NCBI GenBank assembly: GCA_020055645.1
Contig: JAECZT010000014.1
Span: 207,001 to 271,000, forward strand
DNA length: 64,000 nucleotides
Direction of reading: 5' to 3'
Source: Tomocerus qinae
Lineage: Eukaryota; Arthropoda; Collembola; Entomobryomorpha; Tomoceridae
Below are positions 11,412-23,525 of this stretch, piece by piece. Position 1 is the first letter of the stretch; each line of letters opens with the position of its first letter. Position numbers and translations under genes: made by a program. The notes under the pieces were generated by a model that was not told where the DNA came from, ran no database searches, and worked only from the letters and a program-made list of their open reading frames with translations.

Positions 11412-12479
11412 TGAGTTCGACCTACCACATATAGTGACATACATAGGTAGGTAAATTTATTGCTTTATCTAAGACGGTGTTTATAATATAAGTGATAGCC
11501 ATACTTCACAGTGTCGCTATCACCGTATTTTCCGGAAATTTCGTTAACTATTCTTTTATTTTATTAAAACCAATATTTTTAACCTTGTAGCAATACAAAC
11601 TTTTTTTTCAAATTTTTCATTTTTGCCATTTTTGCAATTTTTCAAAAACCTCAGGTACAAGAAGACCCATGATAATAAGGTATCCGGAGATTTCGTCAAT
11701 AAAATTTCGACAATTGACAATGGTGATTCCGACAATAGGTAAAAGGTGATTCCGATAATGTTAAAGGAGATATCGATAATGTCAATGGGGAATTCGACAA
11801 TGAATATGAATATACTAATATTGTACTCAGTAATTCTGTGATGTTGTCTGTAGTGTATTATTTGCTACTTGATAAGACGTAAATTAGTACTCCTCATTTG
11901 ATTTCTTCGCTCGTAATCTCCCTTAGTCCAATATAATAAAATTAGGCATTTGTGTAAGTTGAAGTCAACATTGCTCAACTAATGTAATACTTAAACTACA
12001 CTTCAGTTGCACTGTAGAAGTTGACCTGGAATCTTCAAAATGAGTGGCCAGTCAGTGTTTTTATGGTAAAATACAAGAGTTAGGTCTGCAAAAACAATAT
12101 ATTGGTGTATGAATTTAAGAGATGTGTATGAAAAAAAATTTGAAATTCGATATTGAATCTCAACTAATGATAACCTATGCAGAAAGGGGAATGTAAAAAA
12201 CAGTTTCTTTCCGATTTTTGATCCACCGCCCCCTTCCCGTAGGACACACCCCCCGAAGGTCGAAAAGCATATACAAAAAATCTCGGTAACTACTGGACCG
12301 ATTTGGATGAAATTTTTTTTAAATTGAATGAGATAATATTTGATCCAGGGGTTCTGCGATTCATTTCAAAATTCGAACTCCATCATTCAAAATAAATTTC
12401 AAAATTTTGAAAAAAGTCGTTTTTTTGAAATTTATTGCTTATAGAGCATATCTTACTGTAATAGCTATACAAACAGCCA

Positions 12480-13027
12480 CACACTTAGAAATCCAGTCAA
12501 AGTGGTTTAACATTATTCACTTAATGTTAAAATTTAACATTAAATAAGGCACCTGCAATATTTTTTTAATGTAAGTTTTAACAGTAAATGTCCTGTAGGC
12601 AAAAGTCACGTTAATTTTATGTTAACCTGACATGACCATAACGTTAGTTGATGTTAACAGTATGTCATGTCAAGTCATCTCAGCTAGATTTATCACCAGC
12701 AATAACCACCATAACATTTCATGTGGCGGTGTGGTTCAGTGAGTAGGGTGTCCGCCTGAGTTGTGCATGGAACTGGGATCGCTTCCTGGCTTCCCTTTTT
12801 GCACCATCAACATTAAATAATGTTATAATGACATTATTCCTAACATGAGGCAATGTTAACTTTTAACATGATCCCATGTTAATTTTAACCACAAATACTG
12901 TTAAAATATTAACAGGATGTGGACAATGTTAATTTAACGCTAAATAATGTGTAACCATCCCTACGTGATTTCTAAGGTGATATACTGTTAAATATAACAG
13001 TATATCAGCTTAGGATTTCTAAGTGTG
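12480..13027. mobile_element. MITE with cacacttagaaatcc termini, 548 bp
   Basis: Exact 15-bp inverted ends cacacttagaaatcc (12480-12494) and ggatttctaagtgtg (13013-13027). The interior is dominated by taacattaaataatgtta-type palindromes in both orientations, so a single strand would fold extensively. No target duplication is obvious. Confidence 0.65.
12724..12790 (+). tRNA. tRNA-like segment (SINE head or tRNA relic) inside the MITE
   Basis: The string gcggtgtggttcagtgagtag resembles a Pol III A box and D arm. About 45 bases later ggatcgcttcc resembles a B box with one or two changes. No complete acceptor stem was found, so this is more likely a SINE head captured in the MITE than a working tRNA gene. 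Confidence 0.3.
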
Positions 13028-13968
13028 CAGTTATCATATTACATCAATTTGACCTTTGAAAATGTCAAAGGTCAACTTTTAGAAACGCTTCAATATATCT
13101 TGTGTGACCTATCAATCAGCATCTAAATAACTCGAGCAGAACGATTATGATGTAAAATGACACAAATTTTGTACCAGTAATAGGTCAAAGGTCAATTTCT
13201 ATAAATTAACAAAAATAACATTGTCACAAATTGATCTTTGACCTTTTACCAGTAAAAAATACCATTGATACTGAACGACATTGTGCTGCTATAGCCCATT
13301 TATTACACAGTAGCGATAAAAAGATTATAAGAAGAAACAGAATGATTGAAGAAGCCTCTGACACAGAAGGTGATGAGAATGCTGCAATATATAAGTTATG
13401 GCCATTATGATTATCATAAATAGAATTATAAAGATATAATAAATAGACTACGGAATATTAATATTGACTACGGAATTTTAAAAGTAAGTATAACGCTAAT
13501 ACTGCTAATTGGCATATTATTATGTTTAAATATGGTATGACATTTTGTGTGAATAAAAGAAATTTTTGATTTGTCGATATCTCCATTGTCATTGTCGAAT
13601 AATCCTTTACCATTGTCGATATTAAACTTTTTCTTGTCGAAATCTCCTTTGTCAATTGTCGAAACTGTATTGACGAATTCTCCTACAACCGATAATAAGG
13701 GAAAGCTAGCACAATTTGACAACTAGGAAACTGATTGACCAAAATTTAATACGGTTCGTCACGGGCCAATAAGCAACGTTTTTACTATATATGCATTAGT
13801 TGGAAACATAAATTCGTAATTTTGCAGCCCCCCTTGACTTGATGCCCGGTGCCATCGAGCCGGTTGGTCACACCCCACCCTCCAATTCCACGGCCCTACA
13901 CCTTAGAAATATTAAGTTGACTCCAGTCTTAACTAATTTACTTTAAACCCACCCTTAACATTTTTATC

Positions 13969-14135
13969 AGGGCATGAGTTTTTGCTTTTCGTTAGGAAAA
14001 ACCCAACCCAAAAACCCGGGTTTTGGGTTTTTGAGCAAAAACCCTGGGTTTTTGCTGTTTGCTACCCAAAAACCCACCCAAAAACCCAATAACCCAAAAA
14101 CCCGGGTTTTTGGGTTTTTCAAGTCCCACATTTTG
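13969..14135. repeat. gggtttttg palindromic repeat, copy 1
   Basis: A dense run of aaacccgggttt-type palindromes bounded by gggcatga-like ends. A close relative lies at 46550-46705, and a looser one around 21200-21625. The sequence is self-complementary and non-coding. Confidence 0.6.
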
Positions 14136-14229
14136 CATTTCTATCAAACGTTGCTTCAGTTCTACTCCGATTTAATAACGCTGTACGCAGATGACATCAA
14201 AAGTTGGTCCGTAAAATAATTAAAAAAGT

Positions 14230-14690
14230 CCCTGAAAATGATTTGATGGGTCAATTTTGATGATGTCCCCAAACAACCTTTACTGATTTCTTAAGCAATT
14301 TAATTAAATGAAAATTTTCTGGCGAAGTCTGGAATAAAGTGTCAGTGCCAAGAACAGAGACCGAGAAATCTTTTGACGCCCTTAGCAATGCGAGGTCTTG
14401 GATAACTTTTAATTGTTTCAATCTTTTTGGGATTGGTTAGGACGCCCTCAGGTGTAATAAGAAATCAGATTTTAGGCCCAAATTTACTATTTCACTCGAA
14501 GATGTGACTGTCTTGTCATTAGAATTGCCGAAATTACCAGACGTCTGATTCTTTTTGGTGGCCAAAGATTAAGACTCATTGCATAATAAAAGCTGTTGAG
14601 TGCGCGCTGCGCAGCCTTTGTTGAGATCTGCCACAGTTTCACGGCCTTTGACAATAAACTCAATTAAATTGGCATTTACGCTGTCTAAGC
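14230..14690 (-). mobile_element. Ty3/gypsy-like LTR retrotransposon pol relic
   Basis: Translation of the minus strand shows the reverse transcriptase to RNase H connection typical of gypsy pol: a LITPEGV-x-NPKKIE block followed by a PRPRIAKG-x-x-RFLGLCS-like block. No LTRs were identified on either side. It is a short, broken fossil with several interruptions, and appears old. Confidence 0.6.
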
Positions 14691-16959
14691 TTCACTTTAC
14701 TAATATTTACTAATAGTCGGATCTATTTTCTTATAAAGGGGATTAATTTTTGCAACAGAATGTTTCAAAAGCCTCATTAAATTATTGCTTCGTATTAAAT
14801 AATTGCTGTGTCATGACACCATGACTTTGACCAGATTTATAATATGAAATGAAACTGGTTTTGAAGTCATCCCATGCAGTCCTGACGCATCCGGGACTCG
14901 TTTCCAAACGAAGTATTCTTCAAGCTCAAAAATAAAACATTCTGGAGTTAATTCTGCACAATTAAACTTAACATTTGTATTTCTCACGGAAAGTAATTAT
15001 ACCTTAAGATCATTACCAGCCCTTTATAATACATTTATTGGAGTTTTAATTTTTGGTCTGGTAATTGAAATAAAATTTTACCAACGGAAATAATTTTTAT
15101 CCAATTGAAATGATTTTCCTGTATTAAATTGAATTATTATGTTTTTGGGTTGCAATTTTAGCTTAATGCTGTCTATTGCTATGACTACAGTTTTGTTGAC
15201 CTTTGACCCGGTAACCGTATTTTGCACACACCCACAATGTTCGGCTAAAACTATTGGTGCCACTGTGTACTTAAAAATTTTCGAAAAAAGGTTGATTAGC
15301 CACTATGTTTATATTGAATTTTCGGGAAAAACTTTATTAACCACTGGATGTTATTTTGAAGTTTTGGGGAAAAACTTATTAGACACCGTGTGCTTATTAT
15401 TCAATTTTTATATTGGAAGTCGTATTACAAAATAATTTCTATATGTTTTATATTCTTTACGAAAGACTCCGCTTATACTTAATATTGTACAATAAAAGGG
15501 CGAACTACTGTGCATATGTAATATAGTAAAAGAAAGACATGCGCATGTCCCACTTTATGTTTAAAGGTTATGTTTATGTATAGTAAATATTAGATGTAAA
15601 TATACACGGCCTTCTATAATGCAGTGATTTTATTTCATTGTGTGTGCAACCTGTTCTAATAATAATTGCTTTAAGACAGGTTAAATGGAAGTTTAAACTA
15701 TATTAGTAGGTTATAAAGTAGCTAACTAACTAACTATAATATAAATGCTATGTATGTGTAAGCAAAGGTTTTTGTTATGCATGTATTTTGATGTATTTAT
15801 TGTTATTACTACAAATGCTCCATTTTTAAGCTAATTTAAAGAAAAATGGTAGTAGAAAATAAAAATATGCAAATCTACACATCAAAAAATATTCCAAGAA
15901 AATGTTAGTTTTTTATTTCCAATTACCGATTGGGAAGTGTGGCCACAAATACAGGAGGACGACACTGTTGTATATTAATTTAATACTACCATTAGACAAT
16001 TCGTATTCTTCTAGTCGACTAAACCAGATGGAAGTCTCATACAATACATGCATATAACATACAATGTACATTACCGTACGTAAGCATGGGGATGGGGAAT
16101 CATCATTTCCACAGTAATTATTTTGCCGTGCATACAGGATGTCCCTTGTGCAGTAGCAAGAGTGAATGAAAACAACGAAATTTCACTATTTAAGTCTTCG
16201 GCGAAAGATTACAGGTTCTTCTTCTTCTTCTCCAACTTCAACGCCTATCTCTAGAACGAACTTCAAACTACGAGTCAGCAGTATTTTCTTCAGAAAGCTG
16301 TGTGGAATAACATGTATGTTGTTATTTATGTATGTACATTTTGACATGCAATGCACTAACTTTGGAAATAGCACTAAACAAATAAAATGAATAAAGCAAA
16401 TATAATTACCGATGACACGTTCTTCAGACTGCCAAATGTAGAAGGTAAGGGAATAGTATAATCGCTTCTATGCTAGCTCTCAATATCCGAAATATCAGTT
16501 AGCTCATTCTGATTTTAGCAGTATCCAGCCAGAAGTCATCTGTGTGTTTTTTTTATAGGGAATATTGGCTATAAGCAAAAAAAGAATTCTTAATCCCTAA
16601 TTAAGCCATAATTTTAATCAGGAAGCCATTTCTATGACGAACTAGATTTAAAAAGCTGAAATATTGTAAAACGCTACGGTAAAATAATAATAAAAGTGTT
16701 TTTAAAGGAGCAAGGATGAAGGTGGGTGTGAGTTTTAGGCAGAGCTAATTTTACATTTGCCGGATTCATGCAGGAGTCAGAATCAACAATTGCCTATACT
16801 AAGATTAAGGTGAGGTATGCTGAAGGACAGTAGATGGAATGTACGTTGCAGGTGAGGAGAAAGATGCACACAAAACACACAGGTTTACAGGGTATAGCAA
16901 GAGGAACGGATATTATTTGAAGAAGTCATTGAAGAACTTGGACAAATAATATAATACAA
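14691..16959. other. Intergenic, no gene recognised
   Basis: AT-rich. A short degenerate threefold repeat of about 45 bp occurs around 15275-15420 (ttttcgg-gaaaaac-ttatta). Nothing else is supported. Confidence 0.35.
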
Positions 16960-17345
16960 TGACACTAACTACTTTAATAACTGCTAACTAAATACTTAAT
17001 TAACTATACTACTACCTAACATACTAACTAAATACTAATTACCTATACTACTACCTAACTTACTAGCTAAATACTAATTAACTATACTACTACCTTACTT
17101 ACTAACTAAATAATAATTAACTATATTACTACCTAACTTACTAACTATATACTAATTAACTATATCACTAACTAACTTAATAACTAAATACTAATTGATT
17201 GTATTTCTAACTAACTTTTTAACCATATACTATTTAACAATATTACTAACTAACTTTTTAACCAAATACTATTTAACAATATTACTAACTAACTTTTTAA
17301 CCAGATACTATTTAACAATATTACTAACTAACTTAAATTAAATAC
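16960..17345. repeat. Degenerate satellite of taactaaatactaattaac units
   Basis: About eight units of roughly 45 bp built from ctaacttactaactaaatac and variants. Both base composition and period are irregular. Confidence 0.8.
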
Positions 17346-17936
17346 ATCGATAAGAGAAACTTACGACCAGTTGACTGAGCAACTTCACGTTAAGGCAAGG
17401 CTGGGGAGACCCGGTCCGATTGTCAAGCAATCTCCTAATTTGCCCGTGAAGTATCGACAGATACTGCAGGCGATAACCAAATCCTCAGAGTTGTCGATGG
17501 CAACTTACTGGATAAGCTACTGATCCCGAAGAAGGGTCTCGAAGGCTTTTTATAACCTCCGAGTTCCAAATAATCAGATGCAATTCCCTCATTATTATTT
17601 ACTTTAGAGGGATTATCTCAGTGAAAATAATATATGGGCTCTTATGACCGAATGCAACGTGCATTTAATTGACCATCAATTAATATTTTAAGGCCAACAG
17701 TAGGCGAAATTAGTTTTAAAGATTAAATGGACGTTTTTACAAAGGACAAAAGGGATTAGATGGGTAGCATCCAGTTTTTTACATAAATAGAACTATAGCT
17801 AGGTAGCTGCATAAATATATTCTAATGGTACTTTGGGCATACAAAAAGTTAAACAAACTAAGCTCTTGGTGCTGCTCGCACTAGCATTGACAGTTCCAGA
17901 TTATAAAAATAAGGCGACTGACCGTTGTACCTTACA
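17346..17936. other. GC-richer block of unknown origin followed by AT-rich flank
   Basis: Positions about 17365-17560 are clearly richer in G and C than the neighbourhood and contain short open segments, but no frame is long and no family was recognised. It could be an eroded transposon fragment. Confidence 0.25.
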
Positions 17937-18258
17937 GAGGTATTTAAAATTACGGCGTTATTTAAAAGTACGGCGTTATTTAAAAGTACGGCGTTATTTA
18001 AAAGTACGGCGTTATTTAAAAGTACGGCGTTATTTAAAAGTACGGCGTTATTTAAAAGTACGGCGTTGTTTAAAAGTACGGCGTTGTTTAAAAGTACGGC
18101 GTTATTTAAAAGTACGGCGTTGTTTAAAAGTACGGCGTTGTTTAAAATTACGGAGTTATTTAAAATTACGGGGTTTTTTAAATTACGAGGTTATTTAAAA
18201 TTACAATGTTATTTAAAATTACGGGGTTATTTAAAATTACGGGGTTATTTAAAGTAAC
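17937..18258. repeat. 18-bp satellite, gttatttaaaagtacggc
   Basis: About 18 head-to-tail 18-bp units with small variants (tgttta, aattac). The period is a multiple of three, so it stays open in several frames and produces spurious repetitive open frames. Confidence 0.95.
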
Positions 18259-18577
18259 TAACGGGAAGATTGGGGTTACCTGTTATACTTTATAAATAAA
18301 ATGAGCACACTGCTTAAATATTTGTATCTTTTTGGACTTTAGTTGGAGCCTGGCATTTCGGAAGAATGTTTTTGGATTCAACTGAGGTTAGCGTTAATAA
18401 CACTGCCATTGTAAACCACTTCAACATAGTGTTCAGGAGAGAGATGCCATGGTAGTTATTTGGCATCGGGTGGGATTCCCTTTTTTATAAACTGTTTCGA
18501 CTTCTATTTCTGATCATTGCTTTGGCATTTGCTCGCTATCTAGCACATTATTGAATAGGCACAGAATGCTTTCCTTT

Positions 18578-18959
18578 CAGAGTTCTATTTTAGCCGGCTT
18601 TTTTACATTTTGCCCACCCACCCGGGCAAAAGGGGCAAAGGGGGCAAAAGGGGTAAAAGGGGCAAAAAGTCTAAATCGTAGTTCATCTACCAAAATAGAT
18701 GTCGCATCGATGTCTCTTCGTTTATACGTACCTAAAAACAGGCTTACTAGAATATCATTAACTCCGAATTTCAATGGCAAACAGTTAGTTTACTTGCGTG
18801 AGTTAAGTTTGAAATTTTTTTGTGCTATTTTTAAAACCTTAATTTTACTTTTGCCCCTTTTGCCCCTTTTGCCCACTAGCCACCTGACATTTTGCCCGCC
18901 CACTAGCCACTTTTGCCCCCTAGCCACCTAGCCACTACCCACCGGCCAGTTGAACTCTG
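18578..18959. mobile_element. hAT MITE, 382 bp, CAGAGTTC termini
   Basis: Ends cagagttc and gaactctg, with a perfect 8-bp duplication tttccttt (18570-18577 and 18960-18967). The interior has ggcaaaa and ttttgccc runs in opposite orientation at the two ends. A shorter relative lies at 60260-60501. Confidence 0.9.
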
Positions 18960-18989
18960 TTTCCTTTAGCATACCGGTACCATTTTTAA

Positions 18990-19580
18990 GAAATTTATTT
19001 GGGACTAAATCTGGCTTTCTTATTTTTTAGACTTCTTCCGCAAATTTAATTTCTGAGATAGAAAGAGCTTTATCAAAATCGTTACATTTTGTTTGTGAGG
19101 TGTCGGAAATATGTTATTCTATAAACATCCTTTATCCTGCAACTTGTTTGCACATTTCAAGAATTCAACAATATGTTTTGTGTCGCTAAGTTAATTTTGT
19201 ATAGATTGAGTATTAAGAATTAACTTTTTCCTTGCAATTTTTTAAAATTGAAGTTTCATATTTGGTATATAGCAAGAGAAAGATTATCAAAGTTTTTTAC
19301 GGGGGCACGTTTTGCTCTGTTGTATTCCAACTTTGCCATTTTATACTCCTCATCCCACCACGGTTGATTTCTGATTATAATTTTTTGAGAATAATTATAT
19401 ACTGTTAATACATCTGATTTCACCTGTTCATCTTGCCACTACTGTCATTGCCTGTATTAAATAATTATATATGGACTGTCGTCTATGTCTACCAGACTGT
19501 TGTCTCCAACCCTTCTAGCTCCGTTAGTTGAATGTGAAGCTGTTCCTAAGTCTTGTAGTTTTCCCTTGGTGTTTGTTTAC
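18990..19580 (-). mobile_element. LINE (non-LTR retrotransposon) pol relic
   Basis: The minus strand encodes QPWWDEEYKMAKLEYNRAKR (about 19290-19370), typical of the segment between the endonuclease and reverse transcriptase of LINEs. Further downstream it encodes LSISEIKFAEEV then KPDLVPNKFL, matching the start of the reverse transcriptase (IKKAL..K.PGPDGIPNEFL). Stops and frame changes are frequent, so the copy is dead. The clade is not resolvable by eye. Confidence 0.6.
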
Positions 19581-19919
19581 TTTTTATAATGGCAAGAAAA
19601 TAGCTTATTGCCAATGAAAAATGCACTGAAATCAGATATCCATTTATTGATTTCCAGTTAGTTAAATTTCATAATCATAGCTTCATAGCTTTATACTAAA
19701 GTGATTCAGATGTAGTCACCTAACTGGTCTCCCAACACAGAGCCCCAAGTAACTAACCTATCCCGTACTTGCACCGAGCCGAATTTGGTACTTCTTAGAA
19801 TTGTCCACCTAAATACGTTGTTATTGCAGCGCTAAGATTTTTAGACAAGGGACTGAGTTGTTTAGATAATAGACTTAAACAGTCTGTTGAGCGTATAAGC
19901 TAGCTACAATACAATTTGC
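19581..19919. other. No gene recognised
   Basis: Flank of the LINE relic. No further motif was found. Confidence 0.3.
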
Positions 19920-20040
19920 ATACACGTCACCCATCCAAATATTGCTCAGCAGGCATCGTAGCTTAATCTCAGCTTCCAGTGCAACGCTTTGGACATTTGC
20001 TACTTTGCCTTGCCCTTCGCAGAGGATCAAGGTGTTAAAT
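19920..20040 (-). pseudogene. 5S rRNA-like relic (5S pseudogene or 5S-derived SINE)
   Basis: The minus strand contains agattaagctacg followed after about 20 bases by atttggatgggtgac. This matches the order and spacing of the 5S internal control region (gttaagcaacg ... acttggatgggtgac). The 5' third of 5S is not recognisable. Confidence 0.4.
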
Positions 20041-20124
20041 TGGCTTAATTTAATGTTCTAATGGAGAACCGCAGAATTTGGGTTTAGTCTTAATTGAAAT
20101 AATTTAGTTAAGTTTTACTTATGG

Positions 20125-20275
20125 CGTAGGTCATAAATAAAATTCTAATACAGTAGGCCATTAATAAAATTCTAATTGAGTAACCCATAAATAAAATTCT
20201 GATACAATAGGCCATAAATAAAATTCTAATAGAGTAGCCCATAAATAAAATTCTAATGGATTGGGCCATAAACCT
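20125..20275. repeat. Short tandem repeat, ataaataaaattctaat
   Basis: About five units of roughly 30 bp (cataaataaaattctaatacagtaggc and variants). Confidence 0.85.
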
Positions 20276-21199
20276 AATCTCGGGCTCCGAGTTTGGTTCA
20301 AATTCAAAAATTGTGAAATAATAGATAGATTAAATAAAAATGAAGGTAGTCAGTTATCATGGGGTACAACATATTTTTAAAATTAAACTATTCATATAAA
20401 TTTTAATATGCTATGGTCAAAATTATTGAAATTCCAATGAATGCTGTAGAATAAATTGAAATGTTATTGGAGTACATTAAAACTTAATTAAATTCTAATG
20501 GAAATTATTACAATTCCAATACTCTCAGCATGCTTTAAAAGTGTACAATGATTTTTTGGCGGCTTCTGTGTCATAAGTTTTAAATATTAACAATCCAACT
20601 TTTTAAAGTTTACATAAGATAAGACACTTTAGCTCTGTTTGAACCCCGTCTCTAGGACACTTAACCTCGGCATTTTGTCATAAACTTTCTAAAGCTGTCG
20701 TACCATACCTATTAAACATAATTTGAACATTAAAACGCAATATTGTCATAATAAATTATACAAATTGCAAAATATTTACCAAACTATTCAACCAGGAAAA
20801 CATTTTGGCACTGTCACTTTCGTTGATTGGATTGGCATTGATTTTAACGGTTATAAAACACCATTAGTATTACCCATACTATTATACCAGTGAGCCAAAT
20901 ATTTGTAATTAATTCAGCGCCAAATAAAAATGTCGTGGAGGTCTTAATATTTGCCAAAATAAATATTATCATAGAGAATAAATTAATGATTGTGACAGCA
21001 GGAGCCTATTCTTTATAACTAAAAACCTATTTATTGAAGCTTCACTGAAGGAAATATATTCGCTAACTCTCCTTAACGATTACTATAAGGTGGTTTATAC
21101 TAATTTCAGCTCATGAAACTTTAACGCCAAAATTTTTTTAAAATCATATACCTAAAACACCCAAAATATATTTACCCTAATAACATTTTGGTTAAACAA
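20276..21199. other. Intergenic, nothing recognised
   Basis: AT-rich, no coding exon or repeat structure seen. Confidence 0.4.
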
Positions 21200-21625
21200 G
21201 GCCTATATGGGCCTATAATATACCCATGGGTTTTTGCTTGAGTAATCTATAGCGCACCCCAAACACCCAAAGACGAGTTTTTGCCCAAAACCAAATTTTT
21301 GCCTAAACCCCGAGTTTTTGTTGGTGGCAGGGTTGTATATTGTCCGGACAAAATGAAAATTATACTGGATGAAACCAGTTTTGCCTATGGATGGAATTAA
21401 TTTCCTCCACTCTTATACTGGAAGAAATTCATTTTGTCCAGTTTTAACTATCCATCCGATTTCACCCACCGCAACCCTGGTTGGTGGGTACCCTTTAACC
21501 CAAACAAAAACTCTATTACCATGGGTCTTCGCCCAAAAATCTATGTTTTAGTTGTTTGATGCACTAAAACCCACCCAAACACTCTAAAACTCGGGTTTTG
21601 CTTTTTGATACCAGAGTAGGGTCTA
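21200..21625. repeat. gggtttttg repeat, diverged copy, split by a hAT MITE
   Basis: Runs of cccgagtttttg and acccaaacac flank a 152-bp MITE. It resembles the copies at 14.0 and 46.6 kb at lower identity. Confidence 0.5.
21328..21479. mobile_element. hAT MITE, 152 bp, CAGGGTTG termini
   Basis: Ends cagggttg and caaccctg, with a perfect 8-bp duplication gttggtgg (21320-21327 and 21480-21487). It is inserted into the gggtttttg repeat. Confidence 0.88.
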
Positions 21626-22315
21626 GACAGGCAGTATCAATGTTTAAGCAAAACTCGACCTCTGCCAATTGAAACTGCATGTTGAACCCAACCGTCAACC
21701 TATTAATGCACTCCCAACCACCTGATCTTACGTCGTTTGGGTCCTACATGCAATTAATCATTTTCTTCTCTCTACATGTGGGGAATGGTAATAGGAACAA
21801 ACAACTTTCTGGAAAAATGGACCGGACTGCTGTGTTAACATACAAATGACATCTAACTATATGTTAGATGACACATAGTAGCCTTTAGTATGCAGAAATA
21901 AGCTAACTTATTTTGGAATAATTTAGCAATTTTGTGAGTGGTCATATACCATCAATGGTACAGTCAGTGGTACATCAATGTTGAAGTATTATTGCTTCTA
22001 AACTCTTCTGGAGGTCGTTATTAGCCAAAATAATGCCTTTAGGGACATCGGAGTGCTTGTCAGCTTTCGATTGATACCTTAGACATTGAAAATCTTCTTA
22101 TTACCAAGGATTGACTTTGACACATAGAAGGGTTCACCGAAAGTGAAATACTTGATACACCCTCAATCCTCAACGAGTTGTTTTATATTTTCTTTAAATT
22201 GAATAGAGCAGATGTTAGAAAAAAATTTTCTTTTAGGGAAAAATTCGAAAAGACCCACTTTTTGAAACTAAAAATTTGCAGTCTTTCAAAATACGTTTGG
22301 AGATATACTTATGAC
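21626..22315. other. Intergenic, nothing recognised
   Basis: No supported coding sequence on either strand. Confidence 0.4.
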
Positions 22316-23141
22316 CAGTGTACAAAATACCATTTACCACTGGTAAGTGGTTTTTAATGGTATTTAACGTTAAATACCACCATACCACCTTAAAAGTAGT
22401 GGTAAGTGGTAAAAATGGTAAAAAATTGTTTCGTTTAAATTTCGTGTTTAAATTTTGAATAAAATTTGGTGCCAAAGTATGAAATAGTTTAGCAGCTGAT
22501 GATTGTTGTCATTCTATTACTAGTTATTACTAATAACATATTAACAACAACACACAGGAAAATATTTTGTGACCTGCCACATTGAAATTATATTTATATA
22601 TTGACTATCGATTATCAACGACTCGGATATGATTAAGAGAGTTAGACAACTAAAGTGGCTTGTCTTCGGTGCTGACTTTTGTTAAAACAAATTCATCTTC
22701 TGTTATTTGAACTTTTTGGCACTATAATAAAATTTGAATACAATTGAAGTTGATAAGTGTACATCAATCAAAGTTGGATTCAACCGATAGAGATACTAAT
22801 CGCCCCTATTTGCCAATTGAGAAACTAATTGCAATTAAATTGCCAAATTTATATCAATTTTAGTTTGGCGATACCAAATGCAATCTTGTTTTTAGTAACA
22901 ATTTATAACTGACGGTGAACAACCAAATGAATAGGATTAATTTGATTAGCTAAGGGGCTAATTACAAATATTTCATAGAAAATAACGTTTTAAAATTTTA
23001 TTTAAAATCTATATATAAATATATATTTTAGTAAATCTTGTGTATCTGTACTATTCTGTCTAAAATTTACCATTTTTATCATTAAATGCATTTTTACCAC
23101 TGTGATGGTAAAAAAGCCTAAAAAGTGGCTTTCGTACACTG
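22316..23141. mobile_element. Non-autonomous hAT element (CAGTGTACAAAAT family), copy 2, 826 bp
   Basis: Starts cagtgtacaaaatacc and ends gtacactg, with a perfect 8-bp duplication cttatgac (22308-22315 and 23142-23149). The subterminal regions are packed with ggtaaa/tttacc strings in both orientations, which are likely transposase contact sites (inference). No transposase frame. Confidence 0.92.
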
Positions 23142-23394
23142 CTTATGACGGGTCTCCATACCAACTTTCATGATAATCCGTCCAGGGATTCCAAAGTTAT
23201 TTTGCTTTCCTTTTTAATAGACCTTTTCCATATAACTATCGACACATCGACAGGGTTAAAAAAGATTTTGTTCATGAAAGTTGTTTGTAAGTTCCTATTG
23301 CCATTCGCCACATGTAGAGAGAAGAAAATGGCATTTTGTAAGCCATCGGAAAAACCTATATCAAATAAAATCTGTCTATTACTGATTTTAGATC

Positions 23395-23525
23395 ATTTTT
23401 AAGTATATTTAAGTATAATTTTTGTTTGTTAAAATACCTGCAAGTATTTTAAGTACAAGGCCCAATTTAAGTATTGTACTTGCGAACTTGCCATTTAAGT
23501 ATACCTAATGATAACCCTGGTTGGA
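23395..23525 (-). repeat. Dispersed tacttaagta repeat, copy A
   Basis: The reverse complement begins ccagggttatcat and continues ggtatacttaaatgg...atacttaaattgggcc, matching 61487-61570 on the plus strand and a shorter piece near 44690-44775. The cagggt end suggests a hAT MITE family, but no target duplication was verified here. Confidence 0.5.

Larger units (their letters stand above)
11690..13690. mobile_element. Element bounded by inverted arrays of a tcgacaatg-type repeat
   Basis: Positions 11690-11815 contain degenerate 15-20 bp units (ggagatttcgtcaat, tttcgacaattgacaatgg). The reverse complement of 13560-13690 gives the same order (ggagaattcgtcaat, tttcgacaattgacaa, ggagatttcgacaag). 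The arrays therefore act as matching inverted termini about 2 kb apart, as in non-autonomous DNA transposons with repeated subterminal transposase sites. No transposase frame lies inside. A separate MITE (12480-13027) is nested within. Confidence 0.5.

Noticed and set aside
17833-18257. Two long repetitive open frames (about 110-120 codons)
   Set aside because: They are translations of the 18-bp satellite in two frames; the period is a multiple of three, so no stops arise.
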